Origin: Accumulibacter sp. | Lineage (GTDB): Bacteria; Pseudomonadota; Gammaproteobacteria; Burkholderiales; Rhodocyclaceae | DNA: 64,000 nt | Reading direction: 5' to 3' | Assembly (NCBI RefSeq): GCF_036625195.1 | Contig: NZ_JAZKUG010000001.1 | Location: forward strand, 3,224,001 to 3,288,000 | In this document: positions 14,315 through 26,300 of the stretch, piece by piece | How positions within the stretch are numbered: the first letter of the stretch is position 1 | Layout of the letters: each line of letters opens with the position of its first letter | Translations under genes and position numbers: made by a program | The notes under the pieces: model-generated | The model's input: the letters and a program-made list of their open reading frames with translations, nothing else | The model's database searches: none | Told to the model about the DNA's origin: nothing

Positions 14315-17300
14315 TCAGCGATCCCGGGCCGCGATCCGGATCGTCAGCCCGTGGAGTGTGTCAGGCAGCCGGGCGGCGATCGGCGGGCTGCCGAGGAACG
14401 CGGGCAGCCAGGCCGGACGCGCTGTGCGGGGAACCTGGAAGCAGGCCGGTTGCGTCCCGCGCCAGTCGATTCTCGGTGCGGCGTCAGGTTCCGGCCCGTC
14501 TGCTGGCTGCGACGCAGGCCGGCCGGTCGGGCTGCCGTCAAGGACGGCGGTTTCGCGCAGGAAGGCGTCGAGCGGCAGCGGCCGTGCCGTCTGCTGCATC
14601 CCGGCATGCAGCGCCGCTTCGCTGGCGCGACCGGCCGCAGCGGGGTCGGGCTCGGGAACGGACTCCCGGCGGATGGGACCTGGCGCCGGCGGGAAGGGCG
14701 TTCCGGCATGCGGCGCAGCGGACGCCGGTTGCGCCCAGGCGGCGGCCATGCGGACTCCGGCGACCGCTTCGAGCTGCGGGAGGCCGTTGCCAGGATGCCG
14801 CTCGTCGGTGGCGCCGGACAGGGCCGCGACCCGCGGGCTGGCGGGGGAGGCGGGGGCGGCGGGGGCGGCGGCGGCGAGCGGTGGCTGCTGGCCCAGCGCA
14901 TCGTTCGCCGCCGCCGTGCTCGCGGTCGTCGCCGCGACGGACAGCGGCGGTTTTGCGGTAGTCTCCTGCGCTCGCGCAACCAGGTGGCCGGGCTCCGGCG
15001 GCTGCGGCTCGCTGCTCCCGTTGGCCAGCGCCGGCGGCGGCAGCGCATCGGCAACCGGCAGCGGCGTCAGATGGATCGTCGCCGATGCCGCGGCGCGGCC
15101 GTCGGACACCGTGTAGCGGAAGCTGTCGCTGCCGGCGAAACGCGATCCGGCGAGGTAGGTCCAGGTTCCGTCGCCGTGGTCGATCAGCTCGCCGTGGGCG
15201 GCGTCGGTGACGCGCAGCGACAGCCCGTCGCCGTCGCCGTCGCCGACCAGCGCCCGCAGGTCGATGCGCACGCGCCCGCCGGGAGCGACGGCGAAGCTCG
15301 CGTCGCTGGCGACCGGCGCCACGTTGGCCGGCTGCACGTCCATGGCGATGCTCGTGCGGCTGCCCGTCTCGCTGCGGTTGGCCTGCTCGGTTGCGGTGGC
15401 GACGAGGTCGAAGCGCAGCGTGCCGGCGAAGTCGTCGGGCGGCCGGAGCGAGAGCCGGGCGAGATTCCAGCCATCGAGGTCGACCGTCCCACTGCTCGCG
15501 GTGGCGCTGAAGGACCGCTCGCCGTCGCTGAGCGTCGCGCCGGCGGGGATGCCGGCGAGCGTCACGCGCAGCGACTCGGATCCGTCGCCGTCGGCGAGCG
15601 CGACGCGCAGCGCGGGCAGACCGATCGCCGTGCCGGCGCGGCCGCTGGCGACCGGCAGCGACTCGCCGACGACGATGTCGTCGATCATCGTCCCCGGCGC
15701 CTCGCCGGCAAGCCGCGGCGCGGCGCTGGCGATGCGGATCAACTGGCGGCTGCCGCTGCCGACGAAGTCGAAGCGGTATGTCTCCCAGGCCAGCGATTCG
15801 CCGGCGCTGAAGGCGGTGACGCCGCCGATCTCGCGGCCATCGACGCTGACCGCCAGGCGTGGCTGGTCGGCGGCGCGGGCGGGGTGGCCGGCGAGGTCGA
15901 GTGCCAGCGTGTAGCGGGCGCCGGCGATGGTCTCGATCGTCCGCTCGATGGCCAGCACCTGCCCGCCATCGCCCGAGCGGCCGCCAAGCTCCAGCCAGTT
16001 GCTGCCGTTGCCGGCGGCGGCGCGCAGCGGCGCATTGCTGCCCGCTGGATCGCCCAGGCGGTCGCCGGTGCTCCAGATGCGCAGCGCATCGCCATCGCCG
16101 GCGAGAGCGACGCGCCGCCAGCCCTCGAGTTCGTCCTGGCGCAGCCGCGTCGCCGCGGCATCCGGGTTGGCGACGCTCTCCCAGCCGGTGCGGAAAAGCT
16201 CGCGTTGGCCGCCCGCCAGCCCGCCGACGAAGACCGCCGGCGCGTCGGCCAGCGGCGTCACCGCGAGGCGCACCGTCGCCGGCAGCGACTCGCCGGTGCC
16301 GTCGCTGAGCGTGTAGGTGAAGCGCTCGTGACCGCCCCAGTCGGCCACCGGGGTGTAGACCAGGCGTCCCTGCGCGTCGCGGCTCAAGGTCCCGTGCGCC
16401 GGCTGGCTGGTGAAGGCGAGCGTCAGCGGATCGCCATCGGCATCGAAGCCCAGCGCCGGCAGGTCGAGCGCGAGCCAGCCGTCCTCGTCGAGTTCCGACA
16501 CGTGGTCGCGCGCCAGCGGCGCGTCGTTGACCGCCGTCACCGTCAGGCGGACGAGGCCGTCCACCGCGGCCACGCCATCGCTGGCGCCGATGGTGAAGGA
16601 ATCATCGCCGTGCCAGTCGGCTGCCGGGCGGTAGGCGTAGCGGCCGTCGTCCGTCGGCGTCAGGCTGCCGTGCCGCGGCGTGCCGACGGTGAGTGTCAGC
16701 GGATCGCCGTCGGCGTCGCTCGCCATGGCCAGCAGGTCGAAAACGATCGTGCCGTCCTCGGGCAGGCTGGCGGCGAGCGGGTGCAAGCGCGGCGGGTCAT
16801 TGACCGGCGTCACCGTCAGCCGCACTTCGGCCTGCGCGCTGGTGCCCGAAGCGCCGGCGAGGCGGTAGCTGAAGCGGTCGTCGCCATGCCAGTCGGGCGC
16901 CGGCTGGTAGAGCAGGCTGCCGTCGGCATTCGCCACGACGGTGCCGTTCGTCGGCGCGGCGACGAGCTCGACAGCGCCGGCACCGGCAACGCCCGAGTCG
17001 TTGGCGAGCACGTCGATGCGCAGCGGCGTGTCCTCGGGCGTCGTGGCGGCGTCATCCTGCGCTCGTGTCCCCTGCGGAGCGGCTCCGAGATGCAGCTCGC
17101 GGATCGTCACGCGGCTGTTGCGCGCCTCCGGGCCGTCGCCGGCAGTCGAGGCGAAGCCGATCAGGTCGAAGGCGAGGTTGAGCACGCTGCCGGTGGCGAT
17201 GCCACGCAGGTCGACGAGGTAGCGCCAGCTGCCGTCGGCGTTGGCCGTGACGCTGATCTCGCTCGCCCGCGTTTCGCTGCCGTCGGCCTGGCGGTTGAGC

Positions 17301-20300
17301 GCGGCGTCGCTGCGCGTCAGGCCGCCGGCGCGCAGCAGGGCCAGCCCGCTGTTGGCGTCGATCAGCGCCAGCTCGAATGCGTCGTCCGGGCCGCGCAGCT
17401 GACCGCCGATCGCGAGGTCGGCCAGCGTGAAGGACAGGAAGTGGTCGTCGCTGCCGAGGACGAAGACCTGGTTGAGACGAGTGTGGCTGTCGGGCGTTTC
17501 GAGCAGCGTGGCGGCGCCATCGCTGAAGCGGACGTCGCCGGCCGTGCTCCAGCCGCTGCCGTCGGTGAAGGATGGGTTCTCGAGGCGGGGGTTGGCGGCG
17601 ATGTGGAGTTGCGGGCGGTTCGCTGCGGGTTCACTGGCGGTGGCGAGACCCGGGCGGGCGTCGTGCGCCAGGCCGGTGACGCGGGTGAAGGGAAGGGGAA
17701 GGCCCCAGGAAAAGGCCGAATAGGCCTCGCTGGAACTGTCGGGTGGCGGCAGGTAGCCGGCGAGCTGCAGCAGGGCGAGTTGGTCGGCGGCCGAGATCGT
17801 CCGCCGGATTCCCGGGCTCAGGGTCGCCGCCATGAAATGATGCGCATCGGTGCTGTGTTCGAGGCCGAGCGCGTGCCCCTGCTCGTGCAGGAGGACCGTC
17901 AGCAGGTCGATCCGGCCATCAGCGGCCGAACCCGGCCGCGCCACCCACTCGCCGGGGTTGCTGGTCGGCAGGAACTCCTCGTTGAGCAAAGGCGTTGTGT
18001 CGACGAACCAGCCGTGGCCGGCGGCATCGGTATCGAGGGTGATCTCGGCGGCGGAGCCAGTGCCGATGGTGTGGCCGAGGGCGAAATCGGGGAGGTTGGC
18101 GAAGGAGACTGCTCCGGCAAGGTCTTCATCGATGGCGATCCATGTGCCGGCCGGCTCGACCGAAAATGCACCGACGATTGGATCTGGGCTTGGACTCTCG
18201 GCGATTCTCCAGATGAGAAGCCCGCGCGGGCAGTACTTCTTGTAGGCAGAGTCATCGTACAGATCAAACCTTCCGGCTGCCGGAGTCACGTGAATATGAT
18301 AGGAAAAAAGGATTGAAAGGCCGCTCTGGCTGGTTACCAAAACCGTCAACTTGTCCTTGCCAGTGAAACCGGAATTTGGAATGTACTCCACTGAGGTGCC
18401 GGGGGCAAAATCGGTCCCGAGTTCGCCTTGGTAAGCGACGAGTCGCCCGTGTTTCGGCATCTCCAAGACGCTGACTTTCGCCAGTCGATTTTCGTCGATG
18501 AACTGAGCCTCGAATCCGGTCCACTTGTTATCCTTTGGGGCAAAGTGATCCTCGGCGTCCATTCGCGGGTCGATTACAATGCTAATTGACTGGCCGCTTC
18601 CCAGTTTCTTTATCTGCTCATGAGTAGGCGAGATGACACAGATGCCGAATCGCGGAACTCTTTCTGCAGCCTGCTGAGTTCTTTCGGCATTAGCCGCGAG
18701 GAAGGCCGGCGCCCGGAGCTGATGCACGTCGAGAAAAGCGTGGTCGGCAGGAAGCATTTTCCGTTCTCCTTGGTCCAGGATTGGATCAAGTGGTGGTAGT
18801 TCCGTAGGTAGAGATTCAAACGTTAGACTGTTTGACGATGGATCCGCAAGGTGGCGAACGCGTTCTATGGCCAAGGGCGGCCGGCTCGACAGTACTACCC
18901 CGAGTTTGGTGTTGTAATCTCGGCGGTTCTCCGGAGAGAAGCCCAAGTCTACTAGCACATGCTTGAGGTTGCCCAAAGCGTTTTGGTTTCGGATAGTTTC
19001 GGCGTTTACCGCTTTCCAAGAGGCCAAGCGAGCCTCTCGGTTCGCCCGATGTTCGAGTGAGTCTCCATGACCCTTGATACCTTTAGTAGCGTCCGCGAAA
19101 TTCTTTTGGTCAACGTGGGCCGACCGATCGATCATTTTGTTCAGATCACCATCAATCGGCTGTGCCCCGTATCGCCAATACCAGGCACCAGACAGCGCAG
19201 CGATGCTCTTATTCGCGACCATATCGCCGGGGCTCTGGACGAAGTCATGGTTCGTTCCCAGGATTTCGTTCAAACCCGGTACCTTGTTCGCTTTCGGTTC
19301 CACGGGGGGGGTTAGCTTGTGAGTCCAACCCCGATATCCGCCTTCGGCAAGGACCTCGTAGCCCCATTTGAATGTGATCTGCATGATGCCTCGGCCTTTG
19401 TACCGAGCGCCATCGCCAGGTGCGTCATTTCCGTACCTGTTGCCGTAAGCCAACTCGGCAGACTGATCGCTGCGATTCTCGACCAAGTCGGAGTCAAAGA
19501 ACGCTTCGAATCGTGCATTGACCAGGAACGCGGAGACCCGCTTCGCTGTATTGATATCGAACCTGGCGAGTGCGGAGTTCAGTGGTTCCACCCAATCTCT
19601 GACGCCATCCGCAGTAGATCCCATGATGGCCGCGAGGCTTGCGGCGCTCAACTGCGAGCCGAACCCGGAACCCTTGTCCCCGACACCGCCAAGTAGCAGC
19701 TTGTCGGTCGCGATCAGGCCAGAAGACTGGGTTCCCCCGCCAAACAACGCCCCCTGGATCGCCCGCCTGGCGTCATCGGATGCTCCCGACTTGATTGCCG
19801 CCAGTTGCTCTTCGAGCGATCCATTGCTCGCTACCGTGTCGTTCTGCGTCGCCGTGTACACGGCCAGGAAGTCCTTGAGTGCGTCCACCTGGTTGTTCGG
19901 TGAGTTGCCGTTCGGTTGCACGCGATTCACGTACTGCAACAGCTCGGCGAGTTGCTGCGCCCTCTGGGCATCCCAGGTTCCGTTGCCGGGCTGCTGCCGC
20001 AGGCGCGCCATCTCTTCGAGCAGGTACTTCAGCTTCTGCTGGGGTGTTGCCGTGCTGTCGCTGCTCGCCGTCAGGTTGCGCAGGTCGACGCTGTTGGTGC
20101 TGCTCAGGCCGAGGAGCCACTCGTCGCCGTAGATGCCCTTCTGGTTGTCGAGCGAGATGTAGGCGGTGTTGATCCCGAGCTGCAGGCGGTTGCCGAGCAG
20201 GTTCGTTCCGGCGAACCACAGCGCTTGTCGCGCCTTGCCGTCGGAGCTCCGGTTGGCGCCCTGGCTGGCCACCATCAGGTCATGGACCCAGCTCGTTCCC

Positions 20301-23300
20301 ATCGCTTCAACCGGCTTCTTCGGGTCGGTCCGGTCGCTCCAGCCCGGCAGCGGGCTGCCGTTGCCGAAGCGGTACTGCATCCAGTGCGGGGCGTTGTAGG
20401 CGCTCAGCCAGGTCGCGCTGGCCGCCGACAGCGTGATCGGGGGTAGCGGCTTGACGACGGTCGTGCTCTTGCCCTTGCGGTCCTTGACGGTTTCGCTCGT
20501 GCTGTCCTGGTAGTCTGCGCTGTTCTGCACGATCTGCTCGAACTGCCGCAGGGTGGTCAGCTCCGCCGCGTCCAGGGTGCCGTCGACCTGGATCTCGCCG
20601 CTCTTCGGAATCGCCGAAAGACCGTAGCCGAGATACTTCAGCCGCTGCTCGACACGTGCCACGTCGAGCAGCCGGTTGTCGCTGCGCGGGTCGCCGCCGA
20701 CCGATCCGTCGAGCGCGAACTCGTGGTAGCCGGGGTTGTTCAGCGGCCGGTCGCCAAAGAAGCTCGTATCGGCGGCGCGGACGTAGTCGACCACCTGCAG
20801 CTTCAGGCTGAGCCGCTCGTCGGGCCGGCTGCGGTCGAAGCCGGCGAGGTGGATGGTGATCTCACCGGGCTTGAGCGCCTCGCCGCGGCGCAGTCGCCCG
20901 AGGTCGACGACCGGCGCCAGAAAGATCACGCCACTGCTGCTCAGGGTCTTCTTGCCGGCGTCGCTGCCGACCGTCTGCAGCCCCTGGTAGCTGCGCCGGC
21001 TCGCTGCCTCGACCGACTGCATGCCGTCCTCGCGTTCGGCGGTCAGCAGGTGCCCCTTGCCGTCGCGCAGGAGGGTGGCGGCGCCGCTGACCTCGATGTT
21101 CGACCAGTTGATGTTGAGGTCGGCATCCGGCACCTGCGCGAGGGTGCTCGCATATTGGCTGCGGATCAGCCTGAACAGGTCGACGCGGGCGATGTCGCCG
21201 TAGTTGAAGCTCGGCACCTTGAGGTCCCGGTCGGCTTCGATCGTCTTCAGGAAGTGCAGCTCATCGACCGGGTCGGTGAAGCGGATCGAGTCGGGACGAC
21301 GCAGCGGGCTCGCCGCCATCCCGAAAACCCAGCCCGAGGTCAGCCGGCTGCCGTCGCCCAGTTCATGACGCAGCGGTGTCACCACCTGCTGCACCGCGCC
21401 GCCGACGAGTTCGCGGTCGATCGGCAGCGGGCGCGCCGATGCCTGCGCGGCAAGCGAATTGCGTTCGGCGGCGGCGATGAGCTGGCCGAGGTCCCACTTG
21501 AGCAGTCCGGCGGGCGGTGGCGACGAATCGAGCGTCGGCCAGTAGCGCAGGTCGGCCCAGAGCGTGCCGCCGTCGTCGCCGACGGCGAGCCGGGAAATGT
21601 TGGCGCCGGCGAGCGGCGAGGTGGCGCCGAGGTATTCGGGCTGCGGACCGAAGGGATCGCGGATGATGCCGACCTTGCCACCGAGCTGGCGCGCGCCGCC
21701 CGCGGCGTCTCCGGCGCGGTACAGCGGGTCGAGGAAGTCGAAGAAGTAGTCGGCGACGAGCGCGTACTCGCTGCCATCACTTGTCTCGACGAGCACCGGC
21801 GACTGGGCGCGCTGGATGTTCAACTGGTATTCGCCCTCGGTTCGGTCGTGGCCGGCGGACGAACCGAGCAGCGGCAGCCGTCGGAACGTCGGCGCTCCCT
21901 GCAGCCGCCCGTCGGCGCCGAGAGCGACGCTGACGGTGGCCAGCCCGGCGTTCTCGTCCTGCGCGTCGCTCAGCAGGAAACGCATCGTGTCGTCGCGGAT
22001 TCCCGCTGCGGTGACGAACTGCGGTGCCTTGCCCTGGCCATCGGGCACGCTGACTGACGTGCAGGCGCCGCTCACCGTCGCGTCGAGGCGGCCGGCCGAC
22101 TCGCGCGCGACATCGAGATCGACGACGAAGATCTGGCCGCCGGCGGCGGCACGGGCGCCGCCGATGCCCAGGCCCTGCTGGCTGGCGGTCACCGCGAGAT
22201 AGCTGTGCAGGCCGTGGTTGATCGCCAGGTCGACATAGCCGTAGGGGGCGTCGGCACCGCTGACCGACGGCGGCAGCTGGATCTGCTGCAGGGCGAGGAA
22301 GCGGCTGTCGGCCGGGTCGATGTTCGCGCGCAGCAGCCGATGGCCGCCGGCAGGATCGTGCGCGCCGCCTTCGGCGATGTACAGCCACTGGCCGGAGACG
22401 GCGAGACTGCTGATGTTGGCGCTGCCGATGTGCAAGGTGTCGGCGAGCGTCATCGTCGCCGTGTCGAGGACGTGGATCTGGCCGCGGCCGTGCGCCACGA
22501 AAGCCAGCCGGTTGTCGAGGCTGAAGGCGATCGCGTCGGTCTTGCTGCCGCTTGCCGGAGCGGCTGCGCCGCCGCTGTCCGGGTAGGCGATCTCGCCGAT
22601 CTGGAGCTCGCCGCGGAAGACGCGGATCAGGTCTTCGCCGGCGACGAGGTTGAAATCGGTGGGTGGCGTCAGCGTCAGGCTGGCTGCCTCGCCATCGGCG
22701 ACCCATCGCGTCCGGCCCGGGTCGTTCGCGTCGAGGGTCTGCAGCATGCGCTGGATGCTGATGACGTGCAGCCCGCCGGCGATGCCCTGCGGCAGATCGA
22801 GTTCGAGCGTCAGGCCGGACGCGTCGCCGGGCAGTGGCTGCAGGTCGACCAGCCTTTGCCAGACGAGCAAGCGATCACGCTGCCCGCCCTGGTCGTCGCG
22901 CCACGGACCGAGGCTGGCGCTGCCTGCGCTGTCGATCTGCGGTGCCGCGGGCGTCATCCAGATGCGCAGGGCGGTTGCCGGCGCCGCGGTCGAGGCTGCC
23001 GGCGACTGCAGCCGGTCGAGCGTCAGTTCGAGCCTGCCGGAAGCGAGCATCGCGGCGCGCAGCACGCGCGGCGCGGTCTCGCTGTCGCCGGGGTTCGGCA
23101 GGCTGCCACTGCCGCTGTCGCCGGGCAGGATCAGGACGCCCGTCGCCGGATCCTTGTGCACCGGCACCGTCTGGTAAACGCCGCCCTGTGTCCGCCTGAT
23201 CGCGTACACCTCGCCCGCTGCCGCCAGCGCTCCGATCAGGTCGCCGGCGGCGGCGAAGCCGCTGAGGTTGCCGTTGCCCAGTTCGGCGGCGAGGCCGAGA

Positions 23301-26300
23301 ACCAGATCGTTCGCGCGCAACGCCAGCGCATCGGCGCCGAAGCCGCGCAGCGCCAGCGCGCCGCTCTGCCGGTCGAAAGTGGTGCGGACGCAAATGAAGT
23401 CACCGGAGCCGCTGATGCCGCTGTAGGGCGGGCTGGCCGTGCGCGCGACCAGCCCGGCTGCGGGATCGCTGGCGACGAAGCCGTTGTCCAGGATCCACCA
23501 GACGTCCTGCAATCGCCCGTCGCTGCCCGGAGCCAGGCCGCGGCGAAGGAACAGCACCTCCTCGCCCTCGCGCACGCCGGCCGTGTCCTGCAGCGGGATC
23601 GCGAGCTGCACCGGCGTGGTCGTCGGCCGTTCGCCGAGATCGAGGCGGAAAGCCGCCAGAGTCTGCAGCAGCCCCGGCGCGGGGGCGGCGAGGCCGCTTT
23701 CGGCCGCCAGGTGGGCGAGGTCGATGCGGCGGATCGACACCGGCGTGTCTTCGCCCACGGCGCCGGCACCGACCAGCAGCAGCTCGCCGCTGGCGGCCTG
23801 CACGATGCCGCCCTGCGCGGCCCGGATGATGCTCGCGGCCGGGATCGGCGTCGCCGGGTCGTCGTCGATCGCCTGCGGCATCTGCACCAGCAGCGCGATG
23901 TCGGTCTGGCCGATGGCGCGTGCCGTGATCGCGCCGCTGGCGTCCACCTCGTTCGCCAGATGGACGACCGAGAGCGTCACCCGACCCTCGCGGTGGGCGC
24001 TGATCAGGCCGTCCGGAGCGACGCTGGCGATCGTCTCGTCGCTCGAGAAGTAGCGGGTGCCGTTGCGCACCTCGGCGATCGCCGGGATCACCGAGACCAG
24101 GATGTCGCCGCTGTCCGGGTCGAAAAGGATGTCGCCGGTCGCCGGATCGAGGAGTACGTCGCCGGTGGCGGGGTCACGCAGCGGTTCCTGCGTCCACGGA
24201 TCGCGATCGATCTCGACCACTTCCGGCGAGCCGGCGAATGCGACCTGGCTCGCGCTGCCGATGTCGACCCGCTCGCCGGTCGCCGGGTCGAGGCGCTGCA
24301 CGCGCAACTGCCGGGTCGCGCCGGGGGCGAGACTCAGCGTTCGCGGGTAGACCTCCGGGTCGACCGCTGGCAGCGCATCGCCCGCTGTGCCGTCGTCCTC
24401 GCCGGCACCGGTGAGCGTCGAGGCGGCGAGGACGTTGAGCGCGGCGACCGCCTGCACCGCCAGCCCGCTCGAATCGATGCGGCTGACGGCGAGCAGAGCC
24501 GGGCCGACGCGGGTCGCGCGAAACTGGTCACGGCGGTCGTCCACGACGATGAGGCTCCCTCCGCTGTCGCCGAGGCCGGCGAGGTCCACCGCCTGCACGC
24601 TGAGGTACGCCGGATCGTGCAGCGCGACGCCGGCCTCATCGGCGAAGTCGAGGGTCGCGCGGATCGCCTGCGTCTGGCCCGTCAGGAGGCGGTCCAGTGG
24701 TGCGAGGTGAATCTGCTGCAAGCGGGCGCCGCTGACGTCGATCGCCAGATCGACCGCTTGGCCCGCATTGTAGCCATCGTCCGCCTGCAGGCGGACCGTC
24801 GCCTGGCCGGCAAAGCCCGCCTGCGGCGTGAACACCAGGCTCTCGCCATCGGCGGCGAGGCGCGCCTGGCCGTTGGTCGCCTGCACGACGCGCCAGAACA
24901 CCATGTCGCCTTCGGCATCGCGCGCCATGTCGTGCAGGGCGACGATCATTGACAGCTCGCTGTGCGTCCGCAACGGCGGCTGGCCGACGATCGCCGGCGC
25001 CCGGTTGGCGCTGAAGCCGCTGTTGGCGAAGACGATCTGCCGATCGACCGCATCGCTGCGGCCGTCCCCGTCGACGTCGCCCGCTTTCCCGCCGGCGCGC
25101 TGCGCGGCTTCCCAGAGCAGCGCATCGGCAGCGTCGATGCGGCCGTCGACATCGAGGTCGCCGGCGACGCGCAGGCTGACGCGCGCGGCGCCGCTGCCCG
25201 CCAGGCGCAGGAGCTTCACACCGCTCTCGCTGACCTGCAGCAACGTCGTCCGCGTCGTGCCGTCTTCCCGGCTGCCGAGTACCTGTCCGCCGACGAACTC
25301 GATCGTCGCGCCGGCGTCGGCCGTCGTGCTGTCGACGGCGATGAGCAGCGCTGCGCTGCCGCCCGGCGCACGCGCGACGGAAGCGATCTCGCTGTCGCGG
25401 ATCGTGAACGCCAGCGTCGCACCACCGCCGATCTCGCCCTGCCACTCGTTCGCCGCTCCGTTCCAGCTCGCCGGCGTCCCCAGGTCCGCCGTCGGCGCGG
25501 TCCTGAGCAGCGCGCCGGTCGCATCATGGACGTAGGCCGTACCGGCGCCGCTGCCGATCGTGCGGACCAGGCGCAGGTTGCCGGAAGCGTCGTAAAGGTA
25601 GGCCGTGCCGGCCGGTTCCGCCTCTCCCGCGACGAAGCCGCTGCTGCGGACGATCCGCCCGTCGCTATCGCGCAGCAGCTCGAGTCGCCCGGCCGGGCTG
25701 CCATCCGCGGCGACGGCCGCAACGCCGGCATCCGAGACCAGCCACTGCGCCCCATCGGCGAAGAGGACCTGCTGCAGGCGGCCGCCGGCATCGAACTGAT
25801 AGCGATCACCGCCGGGCGAGACCAGCGTATAGCGCTGCGGCACCCAGGGCAGGCCGCTGACCTGGTCGTAAAGCGAGTCGCCGAGGCGGATCAGGCTGTC
25901 GGGGCGCGAGCCGTCGATCGACGCCTGCGCCTCGAGTTGCCAGCCGCGGTCGCCGCTGAAGGCCGGATGCCAGACCAGCGGTGCCGCCGCGTCGCTGCCG
26001 AGGCGCTCGCCGACCGCGGCGAGGCTGAAGCGCAGTGCCAGCTCGCCGGCTCCGGCGTCGGCGAGATCACGCGGCATGCTGACCCAGACCCGGGCGCCGT
26101 CCCGCCAGGCGGCGATCGCTCCCGAAGGCAGCGTCGCCGGCTGGTCGCTCAGCAGGCGCGGCGTCAGCAGCGGCAGTTGCCAGTTACCGAAATCGTTCAC
26201 GGCACCGGCCCGGCCATCGACCGCATCAGCGGTGGGCAGGGGTCCGGCCGGCAGCACGCGCGCCAGCGCCAGCGAGTGACCGCCCAACTGGTAGACGGCG

